Shown: positions 21,470 through 33,509 of the stretch, piece after piece | How the letters are laid out: each line of letters opens with the position of its first letter | Numbering within the stretch: position 1 is the first letter of the stretch | Source of the DNA: Paramicrosporidium saccamoebae | Lineage: Eukaryota; Rozellomycota | DNA: 64,000 nt | Reading direction: 5' to 3' | Assembly (NCBI GenBank): GCA_002794465.1 | Contig: MTSL01000205.1 | Span: forward strand, 24,229-88,228 | Program-made: the position numbers and the translations under genes | Notes under the pieces: generated by a model | Database searches by the model: none | The model's input: the letters and a program-made list of their open reading frames with translations, nothing else | What the model was told of the DNA's origin: nothing

Positions 21470-22270
21470 CTAATATGACAAGACTGGCTTCACACTTGCA
21501 TAGTAATTGGCCGGCAGCGCTTCTTGAAGTTCTTCCTTGGTAAGCCAGGCGTAAGAGCGCGCTGATTGATTGGGAGTAAAGACTAATTTTCCTCCAACAA
21601 GCTGCGATCTCAAAAAAAAGGTCTAAACATGAACATTATCGTCAATTCGGCTTACCTTGATGCCAAAAGGCGCAGCAATTCGATCAGACATTGTCTCTTT
21701 ATGATACGCCACAGGCGTATTTCCGACATGATAAATTTCGCACTCCTTGCCTACCAACTCTCCGAAGAACCTATGTACGTGTGCTCTTAGACTCACATTC
21801 GCATGCGAAATTAACACTGATGGAAACCGCCATCCAGCATCGCCCTTGACAACAAAATATAGTTTCCGTTCCAGTTGACGCATCAAGCTGGCTGTATCTT
21901 GTTCTTTATACTCGGCCGGCAGAGGGAATTCGGGCAATATGGCCTCTCTATCTTCTTGAGTCAGCGCCAGTTCACGCTTGTGAGCTGTCATAATATCAAA
22001 TGCGCCGCGTGAATATTCCTCCTGCAATCCGTGGCGATAGGCCTCATAGGCGGACTCGAACTCGGTTGGTGGACGAAGAATAATTGGATTACGTACCAGT
22101 ATACCTGCAGCATGCACCATATACGATGCATCTTTTAGCAAAACATTATCCGCCTCTATGCTGCTCGGTTCAACCCGTTCCGTGCTATCTAATTTAATTC
22201 CAGTGTCCACTCTAGGGGGATTGGAAAAGTGTCGGATAGTCGTCTGGACATGCCGAATATGGCGGAGCAT
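21470..22270 (-). CDS. MRPL46: mitochondrial ribosomal protein L46 (Nudix-like fold)
   Basis: Exons 21656-22270 and 21470-21622, intron 33 nt, 255 residues. The N-terminus (MLRHIRHVQTTIRHFSNPP) is an Arg-rich mitochondrial presequence. The body follows mL46: AAGILVRNPIILRPPTEFE near the start, LPAEYKEQDTASLMRQLERKLYFVVK, then the inactive Nudix domain with HVHRFFGELVGKECEIYHVGNTPVAYHKE, and after the intron TFFLRSQLVGGKLVFT and YAWLTKEELQEAL. Structural protein of the large mitoribosome subunit. Recognition is good. Confidence 0.9.
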
Positions 22271-22316
22271 AAAATAAAATTAATTTACAGATGAGCATAT
22301 CTCATATTTCTACGGA

Positions 22317-25300
22317 TCAATAATTCTCCCGATAAGACGTCTCTCCTTCCAACACTTCTTTTTCAATAAAGTCGATTTTGAGTGGGTGTGAATGAGAATG
22401 AATTGAAGCATCGGAAAGTCTTTCTATGTGGACGAGTAGCTGGACACGACAGGGACTAAGGGTAAATAGGGAAAATCTATGATCAAAGGAACTCGCGCCT
22501 TTGTACACGGCTTGAAGACAGCCATCGACGCACACAATGTCTTCAAAGTCAAGTCCGAATTCGTCATCGGCTACATGCAAAGAGGGAAGAGCACGAACAA
22601 CATAGGATTCTTCCTCAGATGGCTCGGCACATGTGACTTTGATGCTAATCTGTAGGAATTCCTGCACAGGCCACTCCCTGATAATGTGGGGACATTTGGA
22701 ATCCGTCTGGACTGCCACAGTAATGTCGCGACGTCGAAGAAACGTAATGATGGTGGGATCCATCAAGGTTGTGGACAAGTCTATGTAGCCCGTCCTGGCC
22801 GGCTCACAGAACCATTGGACTTTTAGCTTTTCGAGTAGTCCCTTCTTGGTCCAGTACCAGGAACGATCAATGTGAGCAATCATCTCGTCAGAGCTACCAA
22901 TCCCTCGGAGAGCAGATAATTGGGAATGGGATATTCTCGGATCCTTGCGGATCACGGAATATGGCAAGTCAAGCCGCTTCATGGGGACGACCAGGCGCTT
23001 GGTAGAATTTCTCAAGACTCTACTCTGCTCAACCGGATCCGTGTCTCCGTTGGTGATTAGAATCCCCAAGTTGTCAGACCGACTATTTACGACATCTATG
23101 ACAACGAGACAATATCCATCTTCCATTGCAGCAGCGTCAACCTCCGTGTCAAGAAAGTGATTTGAAGTGGAGAATTTTCCACAGAGTTGCTGCAAGTTTG
23201 ACTCTGCCGTGTTCTCCTTTTCCTCTGCAGGAGAGTCTATCCGTGGGATAAATTGGTATGGGAGTGCACTTATCCGCGACACGCTGATTCCCGGATACAC
23301 GGTTCCCTGTACCATGCAATCTAACCTCCGGCAAAACCTCGTCTCGGAATCATCCTCCACGGTCGATTCTTGAATGAATGAAATTGTACTCTCTAGCCAT
23401 CCTAGGATGCCCGTGCACTGAAAAGAATAGACGGTGGCCTTTCCCGGTACGATGGCCGACTTTGCTTCATCCAAGAGTTTCACGGGCTCTTGCCGCCTGG
23501 AAAACAGAATTTTATCCATAGTTGTTGTGGTGGAAGCGTCCTTTTCCCAAGTGTGCGTCACTTTTACACAAACTGACTGGACTGGTTCAGTTCCATAATT
23601 CCAGAGAGAGAGGGAAATTGTGTCAAGCTCACCATCGATTAGCGACAGTCTAATTGCGCCTTGATCTTGAATCTTGAGGACAGGTTGTCTGGGGATCACC
23701 ATAATATCAATGTTTGGTCCGGTTGTGGGCAATAAGGACATGCGCACCCCAAAAATACAAGCCTCGGCCCGGCTAATGCAGAGCCGACCAGTAGCCAGCG
23801 GACTGCACATAAAGGCAACTTTTTTGGATTTTGTCCAGGCGGGCAGAGTGAGCGCAATCTCTTCCGAATTAAGTTCCACCGTGTCAGAGACAAGACGTAG
23901 ACCTATTAGATCGATCGGAAAGGAGAATGGGTTGCTGACAATTAGCGTGACGACCAAAGTGCCATGAGAGGCCACGGCAACCTGAAGAGGCTCGCATCTA
24001 GTTTCCTTGGCCGACGGGTTATAAATAAACGTTTCAGAGGTTGCAGGCTTTTTTGTTAATGTCTGGTCAACCTCTCTCCACAGATCTGGGGCAGTACTAT
24101 CAATCCTAAACTCTTCGAGCAGAGGAAGCAAACAAGGAAGTGAATCGGACCCTCTGTTGGACACCCTGTCTAGACGAAATCGGCTTTTGAGCAATTTGGC
24201 AACAATGACCTGCTCCTCATTATCCAGATGCTGGCGAGAATAGCCGAGGAGGGCGCAGTTATATTCGATCAATAAGCGACGGTCTCTATGTGCATCTGAC
24301 AATAATGCTGCCTTTTGGAGGATAGATAATCGAAGGTCGGGCCAGCCGTCGGAACTAGCATTCGCAAGATCGACTTTATAGACCATAAATGTCTTTTGTA
24401 GGACAATCAGCGCAATGGCTTCCTCCTTGTTGGCCGACATTAAAGAGGACAGGGCTTGGAGATAAAAGGCACGCTTCCGACGCATCTTCAAGTCGTCAAA
24501 CCTGCTAATAATTACAGTTAGAGCGTATAGCTTGTCCGAAAAGTTGAGCTGGCGATGTACCGCCCATCCCTGACATAGTGACATTGCTGCTTCGGCAGGA
24601 CTGCCGGCGAAAGCGAGGAGATTAGCAACCGTTCGATGGACATCAAAGGCAAGTAACGGCATGTCAGATTTTTGATAGAGCGGGGCAATCTCGCGGAGCT
24701 TGTCAGGGAGGGCGATCCACAGGATGGCCACAGTGTCCTTTTTCTCAGCCAAGGTCGCTTCGCTCTGCAGAACAAGCGCAATTTGTAGCGCCTCTTGAGA
24801 TGATGCATGCCAGACCAGATCGCCATTCACCTTGGTGTCCTCGGCTGCAGAGACGAGTACCGAGACGGCGTCCTGATAAGCACCACTGAGCAAGTACATA
24901 TCGCCGGTGAGTTTGGCAAGTCGGCTCTCAGTACGTGCTCGCAGCCGTGCTGGATTTGTCAATTTAGCGTCCAGACCTCGGGGCGAATCGATAATTTCTA
25001 GTTCCGATAAGCTCTTCAACTAAGGCATTATATACTTTCCATGGCATGATTTTACAGTGGAATCGAAATGAAGCAAAATAGCGGCCGTCAGTTCTTGCAG
25101 CAAAGTGGAAACATTCGACTTTATCTGAGCGAGGTCCCCATCTGGAATTATTGCCACTTCAGTGCCCGAAATTCCGTCTGGAGGACTGTCGCCAAACAAG
25201 AAGCATCTGACGACCAGACGAGGTTCTGTCTACGAATCAGTGGGTCCAGGACGACAAGTGTACATTTTGTGCATCTTCCCTGAACTCTTGATATTTTTCT

Positions 25301-25681
25301 ACAAAATCCTTGGAAGCAGTGGAGCCAATTCCAATAGACTAAAATTGAGAATACCCAATACATCACACCGCATGAATGCGTCGAAACATTTGGAAATCAT
25401 CAAAGTCGTTCATATCATCACAAAGCTCACTTCCCCTTAAAAAATCCAAGAAAACATCTCCAGCAGCACCAATTCTCCTCGTAAAAACGCCTAAGATTGT
25501 CAGTAGACTCTGGTCCTTTACTATTTTCCGTTCTACCCGTCTTCAAGGATGAGCAGGCGACTGAACAATTGGCCCGTAGCAGTTCCAAATATTGTTCAAA
25601 CTGCTCGTTGGAGATTGTGCCGACTGGGAATATTGCCACCCGAATCCGAAGGGCATCCAGAACACCTCTCCATGCGGACAT
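22317..25681 (-). CDS. TRS120: TRAPP II subunit Trs120 / TRAPPC9
   Basis: Five exons: 25522-25681, 25369-25490, 25264-25338, 25056-25229, 22317-25019; introns 31, 30, 34, 36 nt; 1077 residues. The N-terminal part gives IRVAIFPVGTISNEQFEQYL, DMNDFDDFQMFRRIHA and RLVVRCFLFGDSPPD, the LKSLSELEIIDSPRG block opens the last exon, and GDLVWHASSQEALQIALVL lies in the helical part; Ig-like C-terminal region follows. Subunit of TRAPPII, the exchange factor for Ypt31/Rab11-type GTPases at the trans-Golgi. It shares a 57-bp divergent promoter with SEC24, another ER-Golgi transport gene. The two middle small exons are set by frame and are the least certain part. Confidence 0.9.
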
Positions 25682-25738
25682 TTATGAAAATGCAATAATT
25701 ATTGAATTATTGTATTCCATATATACAACGGCCTGTTA

Positions 25739-28603
25739 ATGCAACAAGGTCGAATGCCTTATGGATATCCACAGAATACCGGAAATAGACCGCAGGGAGT
25801 CCCAGAACAGGCTAATGGACACTTGCCGGGTCAGAGCGGCCACCCTCCAGCTCCTCAGCCTGGACAGTATTCACAGCATGATTACCCGCCCAATGTGGGT
25901 ATAATGAAACAAGCTCCACAGGAACAGGGAGGATATGCACCACCTCGGCCAAACCAATATCCTCAGAACTATCGCCAAGAGTATAGACCACAGCAAGTTC
26001 AACAGACAGTCGCCCTGCCACAGCAGCCCCCCCAAGCATATAATCCAGTGTTGGCAACTGCAGCTCCACAGCAAGCGCAGGCCTCTATGCAAAATACACC
26101 ATATGGTTTGCAGCCGCAAGCCATGCATATCCCGCAGCCCACGATGGCTCGGCCAATGTCCCCACCCCAAGCTGGTCGGCCGCTCCATCCTTCCATGGCG
26201 ACGGCAGCTCAGCCAACAGTGGATCATCTGGCGGGTCAGCTGCAGAATCTATCGACACACTCACAGGCAGGACAGCCAGTTGGAATCATTGGACAGCCCC
26301 TCCCTCTTGGAGACTTGCGAAAGTGTCCCACGTCACCAGTCCACCCGATCATTGATCCTGGGTATCTCCGCGTCACTCTGAATAAGATCCCCAAGACTTC
26401 GGCTGTTCTGCACAAAACAAGGCTTCCCTTTGGTCTAACCGTTACTCCCTACCCGGATCACTTGAAAAATCTGCCGGTTCCCTCCATTGACGGCCCGATT
26501 GTGCGGTGTCGGAGGTGTCGGACGTATTTGAACCCTTTTGTAGAGATGATTGAGCAGGGATCAAAGTGGCGTTGTAATCTCTGTTTTTTGGACAACGACT
26601 GTACCTTTTACCCAGTAACTAAAATGTGTAGTTCCCCCAAATTACGACTACGATTCACAGACGCAAAAGTACATTGAGAGGAGCAGCAAGGCAGAGCTCT
26701 ACCACCCTGTTTACGAATTTATTGCTCCGATGGAGTACATGGTGAGACCACCGCAGCCGCCAGTCTATTTATTCCTGTTGGATGTATCGTATCACTCGGT
26801 CAGCTCTGGTGTGCTATCCACTGCTGCCAGGATAATTCTGGACTCGCTTGACTCGCTTCCTAACGCTCTCGATAGAACAAAAATTGGAATTATGACCGTG
26901 GATAGCACCATTCATTTTTACAACTTGTCAGTCCAGAATGAGGATCCAAAATTGCTAGTGGTTTCTGATTTAAATGACCCGTTCCTCCCATGTATGGATG
27001 ATCTATTAGTTGGAGTTACCGAAGGTCGAGCTCAAGTGGAAAAGCTGCTAAAACGGCTTGCAACTATTTACGCCAACACACAGGATGCCTCCTCGGCTGT
27101 AGGATCGGCCATGTCTGCTGCAATCAAGCTGCTTGCCCCTATTGGCGGTAAAATTGTAGTCATCCAGGCGGCTCTGCCATCGGTGGGTGAGGGGCGAGAA
27201 TTGAATAGGGAAGATAACAGTGTTCTTGGAACTGCAAAGGAAAATAATCTCTTGCAACCTGCCAATAGTTTCTACAAGTCCTTGGCCACGGAATGCTCTC
27301 GCTGCCAGATCTGCATTGACATGTTCCTCTTCCCCATGCCGTACCTAGATGTGGCTACCATTAGTTGTGCCGCCAAGTTTACTGGCGGCAGTGTATTTTT
27401 GTATCCAGGATTCTCCGCTGGCAGCATGGAATGTGTGGAAAAGTTTGCTGGCGATTTGACAAAATTTTTAAAGGACGAAATTGGCTTAGAGGCCGTTGTT
27501 AGAATTAGAGCATCGCAAGGTGTCTCGCTGAACGCCTATCACGGCAGCTTCTTTTTACGCTCGACCGATTTATTGGCCCTACCCAACGTCAATCCTCAGC
27601 ACTCCTATTCTGCGCAAGTGGTGATTGATGAAAATATTAACAGTCAGTTTCTGTGCTTCCAGACTGCTGTGCTGCACACGAATTGTCAAGGAGAGCGCCG
27701 CATCCGAGTCATCAATGCATCGTACCCTGTTAGTGACGATCCTCGGGAGATAATGCTCCATGCCGACGTGGGCGCCATTACTGATCTACTTTTCAAGATG
27801 GCGGTGGAAAAGTCGCTGGCTAACAAGCTGGAGGATGCCCGAGATGCACTCTTGAACAAGATGAACGACATTCTGTTGGCCATCAAAACCGTCTTCCAAA
27901 CAGGACAGAATCCACAACTGCTACTAACAGAAAACTTGAGATTGCTTCCATTGCTGATTTTGTCAATTTTAAAGTCGCCTGCTATTCGGGGAGGCAAGAG
28001 TACAGGTTTGGATTTCAGGGCATATTTTATGGCATTGGCAAAGACTGTCCCGGTGAAAAAGTCTATAATCATGCTGCATCCTTACATATTTGCCGTCCAT
28101 AAAATGACCACAGAGGTAGGATCTGACTCTCTGCATAACATATTTTTTAGGGTAGCAATGAAGCAGGTGAAGTGACCCTTCCAACAGAGATGAATCTTGG
28201 GAGCGAGCACATGGAACGCCATGGATTATATGTGTTGTTTAATGGCCTGGATTTCTACATTTGGATAGGATCACAGGCCCATCCTGAACTGTGTCAACTC
28301 TTATTTGGACATCCATTTGCCAACATCAAAGTGGGCAAGGTATGGCATTGCATTCAGTCTGTATTTTAGGTATCGCTGCCACCTCTTGATAACCCATGGT
28401 CAAAGCGACTGTCGGCAATCATGTCCACCCTCGCCCGTCAGTATGATAGCAACCCAAGCACCATTGTGATCCGCGAGGACAGCGACGAGCAGTTAAAGTC
28501 CACCTTTCTCCTCCAGCTAGTTGAAGACAAGAGCCCTGATGGCCAGCCATCCTACACTGCTTGGGCGGGCGCCCTCCGAGACAAGATTTACGCGTCCAAA
28601 TAA
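25739..28603 (+). CDS. SEC24: COPII coat cargo adaptor Sec24
   Basis: Exons 25739-26600, 26632-28115, 28151-28339, 28370-28603; introns 31, 35, 30 nt; 922 residues. Residues 1-190 are Gln/Pro-rich and disordered; then a zinc finger with RCRRC and RCNLC pairs, a trunk beginning at PPNYDYDSQ and YMVRPPQPPVYLFLLDVS, beta-barrel, helical and gelsolin domains (GLYVLFNGLDFYIWIGSQA, FLLQLVEDKSPDGQPSY). It recruits cargo at ER exit sites with Sec23. The first splice rebuilds the C-N-L-C...NDFPP motif. Head-to-head with TRS120; the following kinase starts 37 bp after the stop. Confidence 0.95.
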
Positions 28604-28640
28604 GGAAAAGATAATAAATTGCTTTCTTTTGGCGCACGGC

Positions 28641-29911
28641 ATGTTGACTGCGACGAGTCGAAGAGGAAGCGGTCGGGTGAGAAAGGGGGAGAAGGCTGGG
28701 GAGGTTCAGGAGGTGCAGAATATTCAGAATGATTATGGGACAAGACGATCAAATAGCAGACCGCCATTGTTGTATGAGGTGACCATGGGAGTCTTGAAAC
28801 TATGGCGAGAGTGCAAGGACCCGGGACTGACACCAGACAACCGCTGTGCACTCTGTCTCAACACGGGTAATGGCATAGAGATTGCTCACATAGTTTAGGA
28901 TTTATGCAAAACGAAAAAGAGGTGCAATTGTGTCGTTACTGTCCTGCCCGAGCAATGTTCGGGGGTAGATACCAAGTGGTGCGACAACTCGGATGTGGCA
29001 ACTTTTCCAAAGTATTCCTTGTCAGAGACACATACCTTCCCGATACGGTGCGGGCCATCAAGCTGTTGCATTCAGGAATGGCCGTAGTCGGTCGTTCCGA
29101 AGTTGGATGGTTGCGCAAACTGCACACTGTAGATAAGGATGGACGGTTGGGCAGGACGCGATTATACGGGACCATTCAACATGATGAGCATTTTGGATTA
29201 GTTCTGGAGAATTTACAGCCCATTCTACAACGAGTCACTGAGTCTGTCAACGCCCTGCGTCGGTTGGTGGTGGATGTTGCTTTGTTACTTGATGCCATGC
29301 ATCGGCCGCCATTCTCCGCCATCCATGCCGACATTAAGCTGGAGAATATTATGTACAATGAGGTGGAGGAACGGTTTCGGGTCATTGATTTTGGGAATTG
29401 CGCACCCATTTCGGGCCTAAAGGAGTATCGCAAGACCTTTGAGATCCAAAGCTTATTGTATCGGGCGCCTGAGGTGTTGGTTGGCAGCGATTTTGGCACC
29501 GCCATTGACATTTGGTCATTTGGGGTGGTTTTGGTACAGCTGCTGACTGATGGCCGTCCGCCCTTCCAAGCCACCGATCGAAATAAGCTGCTGGGCCAAA
29601 TTGCCGAGATTGTTGGCCCCTTCCCTGCGACATTTCAACAGGCCAAGTTCTACCAGCCAAATCTGCCATTAGAGACGCGCTTTGAACAAGCCCCGTCGTT
29701 TTGGCAGCGGTGGCGGAAGAGCAATCTGGCCCGAATGCTGATTGTCAAGGATTCGGCCCTGGTGGACCTGTTGGCAGGAATGTTAGAGTGCGATCCAAAA
29801 AAGCGAATTGATGCCAGGACAATACTGTTGCATCCGTTTGTGGCGCCATTAGTTCCACTAGTGAGTGACGTGGATCTTCATTTTAGTACCATTGTAGATT
29901 CCTGGAGGTAG
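28641..29911 (+). CDS. CMGC/DYRK-like protein kinase with N-terminal zinc ribbon
   Basis: Exons 28641-28866 and 28899-29911, intron 32 nt, 412 residues. Cysteines C69/C72 and C87/C90 form a CxxC-x14-CxxC putative zinc ribbon that straddles the intron, directly before a kinase domain (about 99-390): glycine loop GCGNFSKV, AIKLL lysine, catalytic loop IHADIKLENI (HAD instead of HRD, as in Prp4-type kinases), IDFGNC, and LLYRAPEVL. The Y-R-A-P-E and insert pattern place it in the CMGC group, nearest DYRK/PRP4/CLK. All catalytic residues (K, D, D of DFG) are present, so it should be active. Substrate unknown. I know no standard family with this zinc module. Confidence 0.8.
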
Positions 29912-30081
29912 TTTAGAGCGTTTTTGTAAAGTATTTTGACCATTGATAGCAATTATAGATAATGGGTCGTTTGTCATGTATCACAAGTTGTAAACTTGTG
30001 TAGTCGGGATGGATGATTGGTTGAACAAGGTCTGGTCTATTTAGGAACCCATTATTATTATCAACCAGTGGAAATAATGAT

Positions 30082-30699
30082 TTATTGGGGCTCGGCCATG
30101 GGACTACGAACATTGGTGGTTGTGGGTGCTGACGGAATATCATCCAAATAAGAGGGATTCTCTTCCACGCCCTGAAATTCCTGCAACATTCCCAACTCGG
30201 CTTCCAGATCCGCCTCGTCCAGGTAATCTGGAGTCCCATACGACCGGCTCAGCACCTCGTTGATCTCGTTGGAATCCTGCATCAGCTCTGCAAGCTCGTC
30301 CCGGAGATCCTCTACCTTGTCAATGTTCATCGCCTTCATATTCTGTTTCATTTCCTTGGCTGCCGTCTTCATCACTGTCACTGTCTCTGCGGTGCTGCGC
30401 AACGACTCTACGGTAAAATTGGCCTGTTCCAAGTTGAACGACTGACCCATCATCTGTGTCTTTTGGTTTTCATATTGTTTCTTCTGTTGGAGCAGTTGCA
30501 TTGCCTGTCGCTTTACAGACTCACGCGAGGGTCCAGCAGGAGTGCGGGCAAGCTGTTCCTTGTATTTGGCTAGTTCGCCGTCTATTTTCCTGATTTTCGC
30601 GTCTATGGCATCGACCCGAGAGTCCATGGTGTTGATAGTGTCATTTAGATTCGGTGGGGGAGTGTTCTTTTTGCCGCTGGAGCCAAAGAGCCGGTTCAT
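30082..30699 (-). CDS. VPS60: ESCRT-III related protein Vps60 / CHMP5
   Basis: A single exon of 205 residues. Charged coiled-coil Snf7-family protein: MNRLFGSSGKK start, the TINTMDSRVDAIDAKIRKID and ELAKYKEQL helices, a KRQAMQLLQQKKQYENQ helix 2, and a C-terminal acidic region with DEADLEAELGMLQEF and YLDDIPSAP. The start and MDxRVD motif are typical of CHMP5/Vps60 among the Snf7 paralogues. It works with Vta1/Vps4 in multivesicular-body sorting. Confidence 0.9.
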   Translation of the reverse strand: MNRLFGSSGKKNTPPPNLNDTINTMDSRVDAIDAKIRKIDGELAKYKEQLARTPAGPSRESVKRQAMQLLQQKKQYENQKTQMMGQSFNLEQANFTVESLRSTAETVTVMKTAAKEMKQNMKAMNIDKVEDLRDELAELMQDSNEINEVLSRSYGTPDYLDEADLEAELGMLQEFQGVEENPSYLDDIPSAPTTTNVRSPMAEPQ

Positions 30700-30954
30700 T
30701 GTGTGTGGTCACGTTGGCGTCCAGCGCTGTTAAAGAAGACTATCGACCAATGAGAACGGCCGAATTGCTATTCATACCAAAAACACACATGTAGTTGCAA
30801 ATATACAAGCTGATTAATTAATCAAACGTTGCCAATCAATCTAGCTCGATTTCTGGATGAAGTAGGCCAAAACTCGGGAGAACAATGCATGGGTGGCTTC
30901 TGGGTGCGTCGACCCAAACAAACGAAACCGAAGCGATTCGCAGGGCACGCCACG

Positions 30955-31534
30955 ATGCCCACCAGCACGCTCCCCGCCTGGTGGACCCTCCAGGACAAGG
31001 TCACTGTCGCCCTCCCACCAAACTACACTGCCCGACCCCTCCAAGCCACCGACTACGACCATGGCTACCTCGAATGTCTTGGCCAGCTGACCCTCGTCGG
31101 ACCCGTCTCCCGCTCTCAATTCCTTGGTAGCGATGCGTCCTCTTTTCATGCGTGTAGAACGACTGGAATACATGCAACGGCATGACGACACCTACATGCC
31201 CATGGTAATCCTTGACGCCCAACGGGTGGTGGCCTGCGGGACCTTGGTCATTGAACGCAAGTTCATCCACCAGTGCGGAATGTTGGCCCACATTGAGGAC
31301 ATTGTGGTGAGCGAGGATCAGCGTGGCACTGGCCTGGGTCGCATTCTCATCCAGCAGCTCAAACATCTGGCCTTCAAACATGGCTGTTACAAGATTACCT
31401 TGGATTGTGATATAAAGAATGAGCCGTTCTATGCCCGGGGCGACTTTGAGACAAAGGGGCTGCAGATGTGTATATACTATCGCGATGATCCGGCCACCAC
31501 GCCGACCTCGCCCAAGTATCCCCACCAACTGTAG
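30955..31534 (+). CDS. GNA1: glucosamine-6-phosphate N-acetyltransferase
   Basis: Exons 30955-31126 and 31158-31534, intron 31 nt, 182 residues. GNAT-fold enzyme that acetylates glucosamine 6-phosphate on the route to UDP-GlcNAc, used for chitin, N-glycans and GPI anchors. Seen are SQFLERLEYMQ at the junction, ACGTLVIERKFIHQCG, the HIEDIVVSEDQRGTGLGR acetyl-CoA loop and the KITLDCDIKNEPFY motif. The start is the ATG giving a normal N-terminus; an in-frame ATG at 30889 would add 22 residues. Confidence 0.92.
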
Positions 31535-31948
31535 ATGTCTATGTCTAGGCCCGGGTCTAGGCAAGTATTGTTGGTATTGTTGAGCGTTGAGAATTATGAA
31601 TGTTGAGATGAGTATTTGGAAAAGTGTCGAGATGTATTATGTGCCGCGTGCAGTGTTGTTTTATAAAAAGAGTTCTTGTATATTCAGAGAAAGAGTTCCT
31701 GTATAGCCGGATAAGGAGTTTTTGTATAATCGGATCAAGAGCTTTTGTATAGTCAGATAAAGAGTTTCCATATAATCGGATAATTCTTGTATAGTCAGAA
31801 AGAGTCCCCGTATAGTTGGATAAATTCACGGTCAACGATATCACTGTCGTTTAAAACAAGATTTATTGTGTAGCACGTCAAATTCGGGTTCAGCAATATC
31901 CATTCTTTGTTAGCGTGGACAAAATGTATAGGGTTTATGTGTTTACTT
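31535..31948. repeat. intergenic with degenerate minisatellite
   Basis: About 31660-31830 holds seven or so diverged copies of a 25-30 nt unit of the form AAAGAGTTCTTGTATAGTCA / GGATAAGGAGTTTTTGTATA. No gene seen in the rest. It lies between the 3' ends of GNA1 and the forkhead gene. Confidence 0.65.
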
Positions 31949-33223
31949 TTACTGGGATTCTTCATCCGTTTTGCTGGTTGAGTGTCCCATCGCTGCCGCT
32001 GCTTCTAATAGCTGAGGCGCCAACATGGGAGTTGCTGACACTGGTCTCGTGGGCAAGATCGGTACAAAATTAGTGGTCAACATCACACTGTGCTGTCGGG
32101 TAGCAAGCGGCGGAGTTGTTGGCGCCGAATTCATTCCCGGAGGCTGCAGAGACTTGTTACGGCCCACGGTGCGACGTCCATTCCCCGTACTCTCCACAAG
32201 ATGTTTAAAGTTGGTGTCAATAACCCAAAACATTCCCTTTCCAGGCTCGCCCATCGATCGAGGAATCTTGCGAAAGGCCTTGTTCAATGAGAGATTGTGT
32301 CTAATCGAGTTTTGCCATCCACTCTTGGTGTATCGGAAATAGGGATATTTGTCAGAGAGAAACTTGTAAATTCCACTCAGTGTCAGACGGGCATCGGCAG
32401 TGCTGTTGATTGCTTCCGCAATAAGACATGCATAGGAGAGGGGAGGCTTGGACAGATCACCGGGCGGAACTTCGGAATCTGACACGGCCGATGCATCCTG
32501 GGAACTGGAAATGGAGCGTCGCTTAGCAGAGGTTGAATCTGAGGAGGAATTGCGCATCCGCACCCGACGTCGACTCCGTAAACTTGGAGCTTCAGGCTTT
32601 TCAGGGCCGCTGGAATCCAGAGGGAGCAAAAAGTAAAACTCTACATCCTCCACAACGATAACGCTTCGAGACACAAGGGGCACCGGATGACAGAAAGGCT
32701 CGTAACGTTCGTCATTCACAAGAACGCCCGTCTTTCCAAAGCAATACAACTCCCACTGTTTTTCGTGGGTGTTGTATTCAATGCGCAGATGTTTCTTTGA
32801 AACGGCCATAGAGGTCCCCAGAAAGACGTCGACCCCGCTTGAGGCAGAAAAGTCGTTTTCGGGACTCTTTCCCAGCACAATAGAGAGTTTCTGGATGTAA
32901 TACTCCCAGGACTTTCCTTGCAGCTTTGCATACGCCCGGACGGGATTTGCAGTTCCGCGGGTCCTGGAGACCGACTCGTTTGGCTCCGGACTGAGTCGGG
33001 CCAGAGATAGTGCAGCAGGCTCTTCCTCATCAGGTCTTATATCAGCATTCAGTTTCTCGTCCTGCGAGAAAGAAAGGAGGACGGATGCCAGTTTGGCCTA
33101 CACTATTAATAACCCCACCCAGACGCATACCAGATTGCTTTGTTCCGGAGCCGTGCGAGGTGATGTCACCGGCGGACTGTGGAAGGGGATACTGTCGGGA
33201 GAGTTTAGCACAGCAGGTTGCAT
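31949..33223 (-). CDS. FHA + forkhead transcription factor (Fkh1/2, FOXK-like)
   Basis: Exons 33131-33223 and 31949-33097, intron 33 nt, 413 residues. The start MQPAVLNSPDS is recovered only by splicing. Residues about 80-190 form an FHA domain (AYAKLQGKSWEYYIQKLSI, VSKKHLRIEYN, GKTGVLVND), binding phosphothreonine; about 235-325 a forkhead winged helix (KPPLSYACLIAEAI, WQNSIRHNLSLNKAF, KGMFWVID). This domain order is that of yeast Fkh1/Fkh2 and animal FOXK, regulators of the G2/M gene cluster and silencing. The remaining 3' part is low complexity. Divergent from POLE2 with 286 bp between starts. Confidence 0.92.
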
Positions 33224-33509
33224 TAAACGTAGCGGGTCGGGAGAGGTAGAAGGTGTAGACTTTGTTTACTTGTTTACTGCCAACTTTTGACAAGGCGTAG
33301 GGAGGCTGTCCAGATAAATGCTAAAGTGTCACTAGTCAGAGAGCAGTAGGTGGGCCGAGAAGATGCGCAAGAGTCGACCAAAAACACAGTCGCGCAGTCA
33401 ATTCGACTCGACCGGGTCGTAAACAACTGCAAAAATTTCCCCTGGGAGCCAATCAGCATCCGAGGGAGAGGGACTCTTGGGCGTGAACAATCGACCAATA
33501 GGAGGAAAG

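Noticed and set aside
31660-31830. CRISPR-like array
   Set aside because: Units are degenerate and contiguous without unique spacers; the sequence is eukaryotic.
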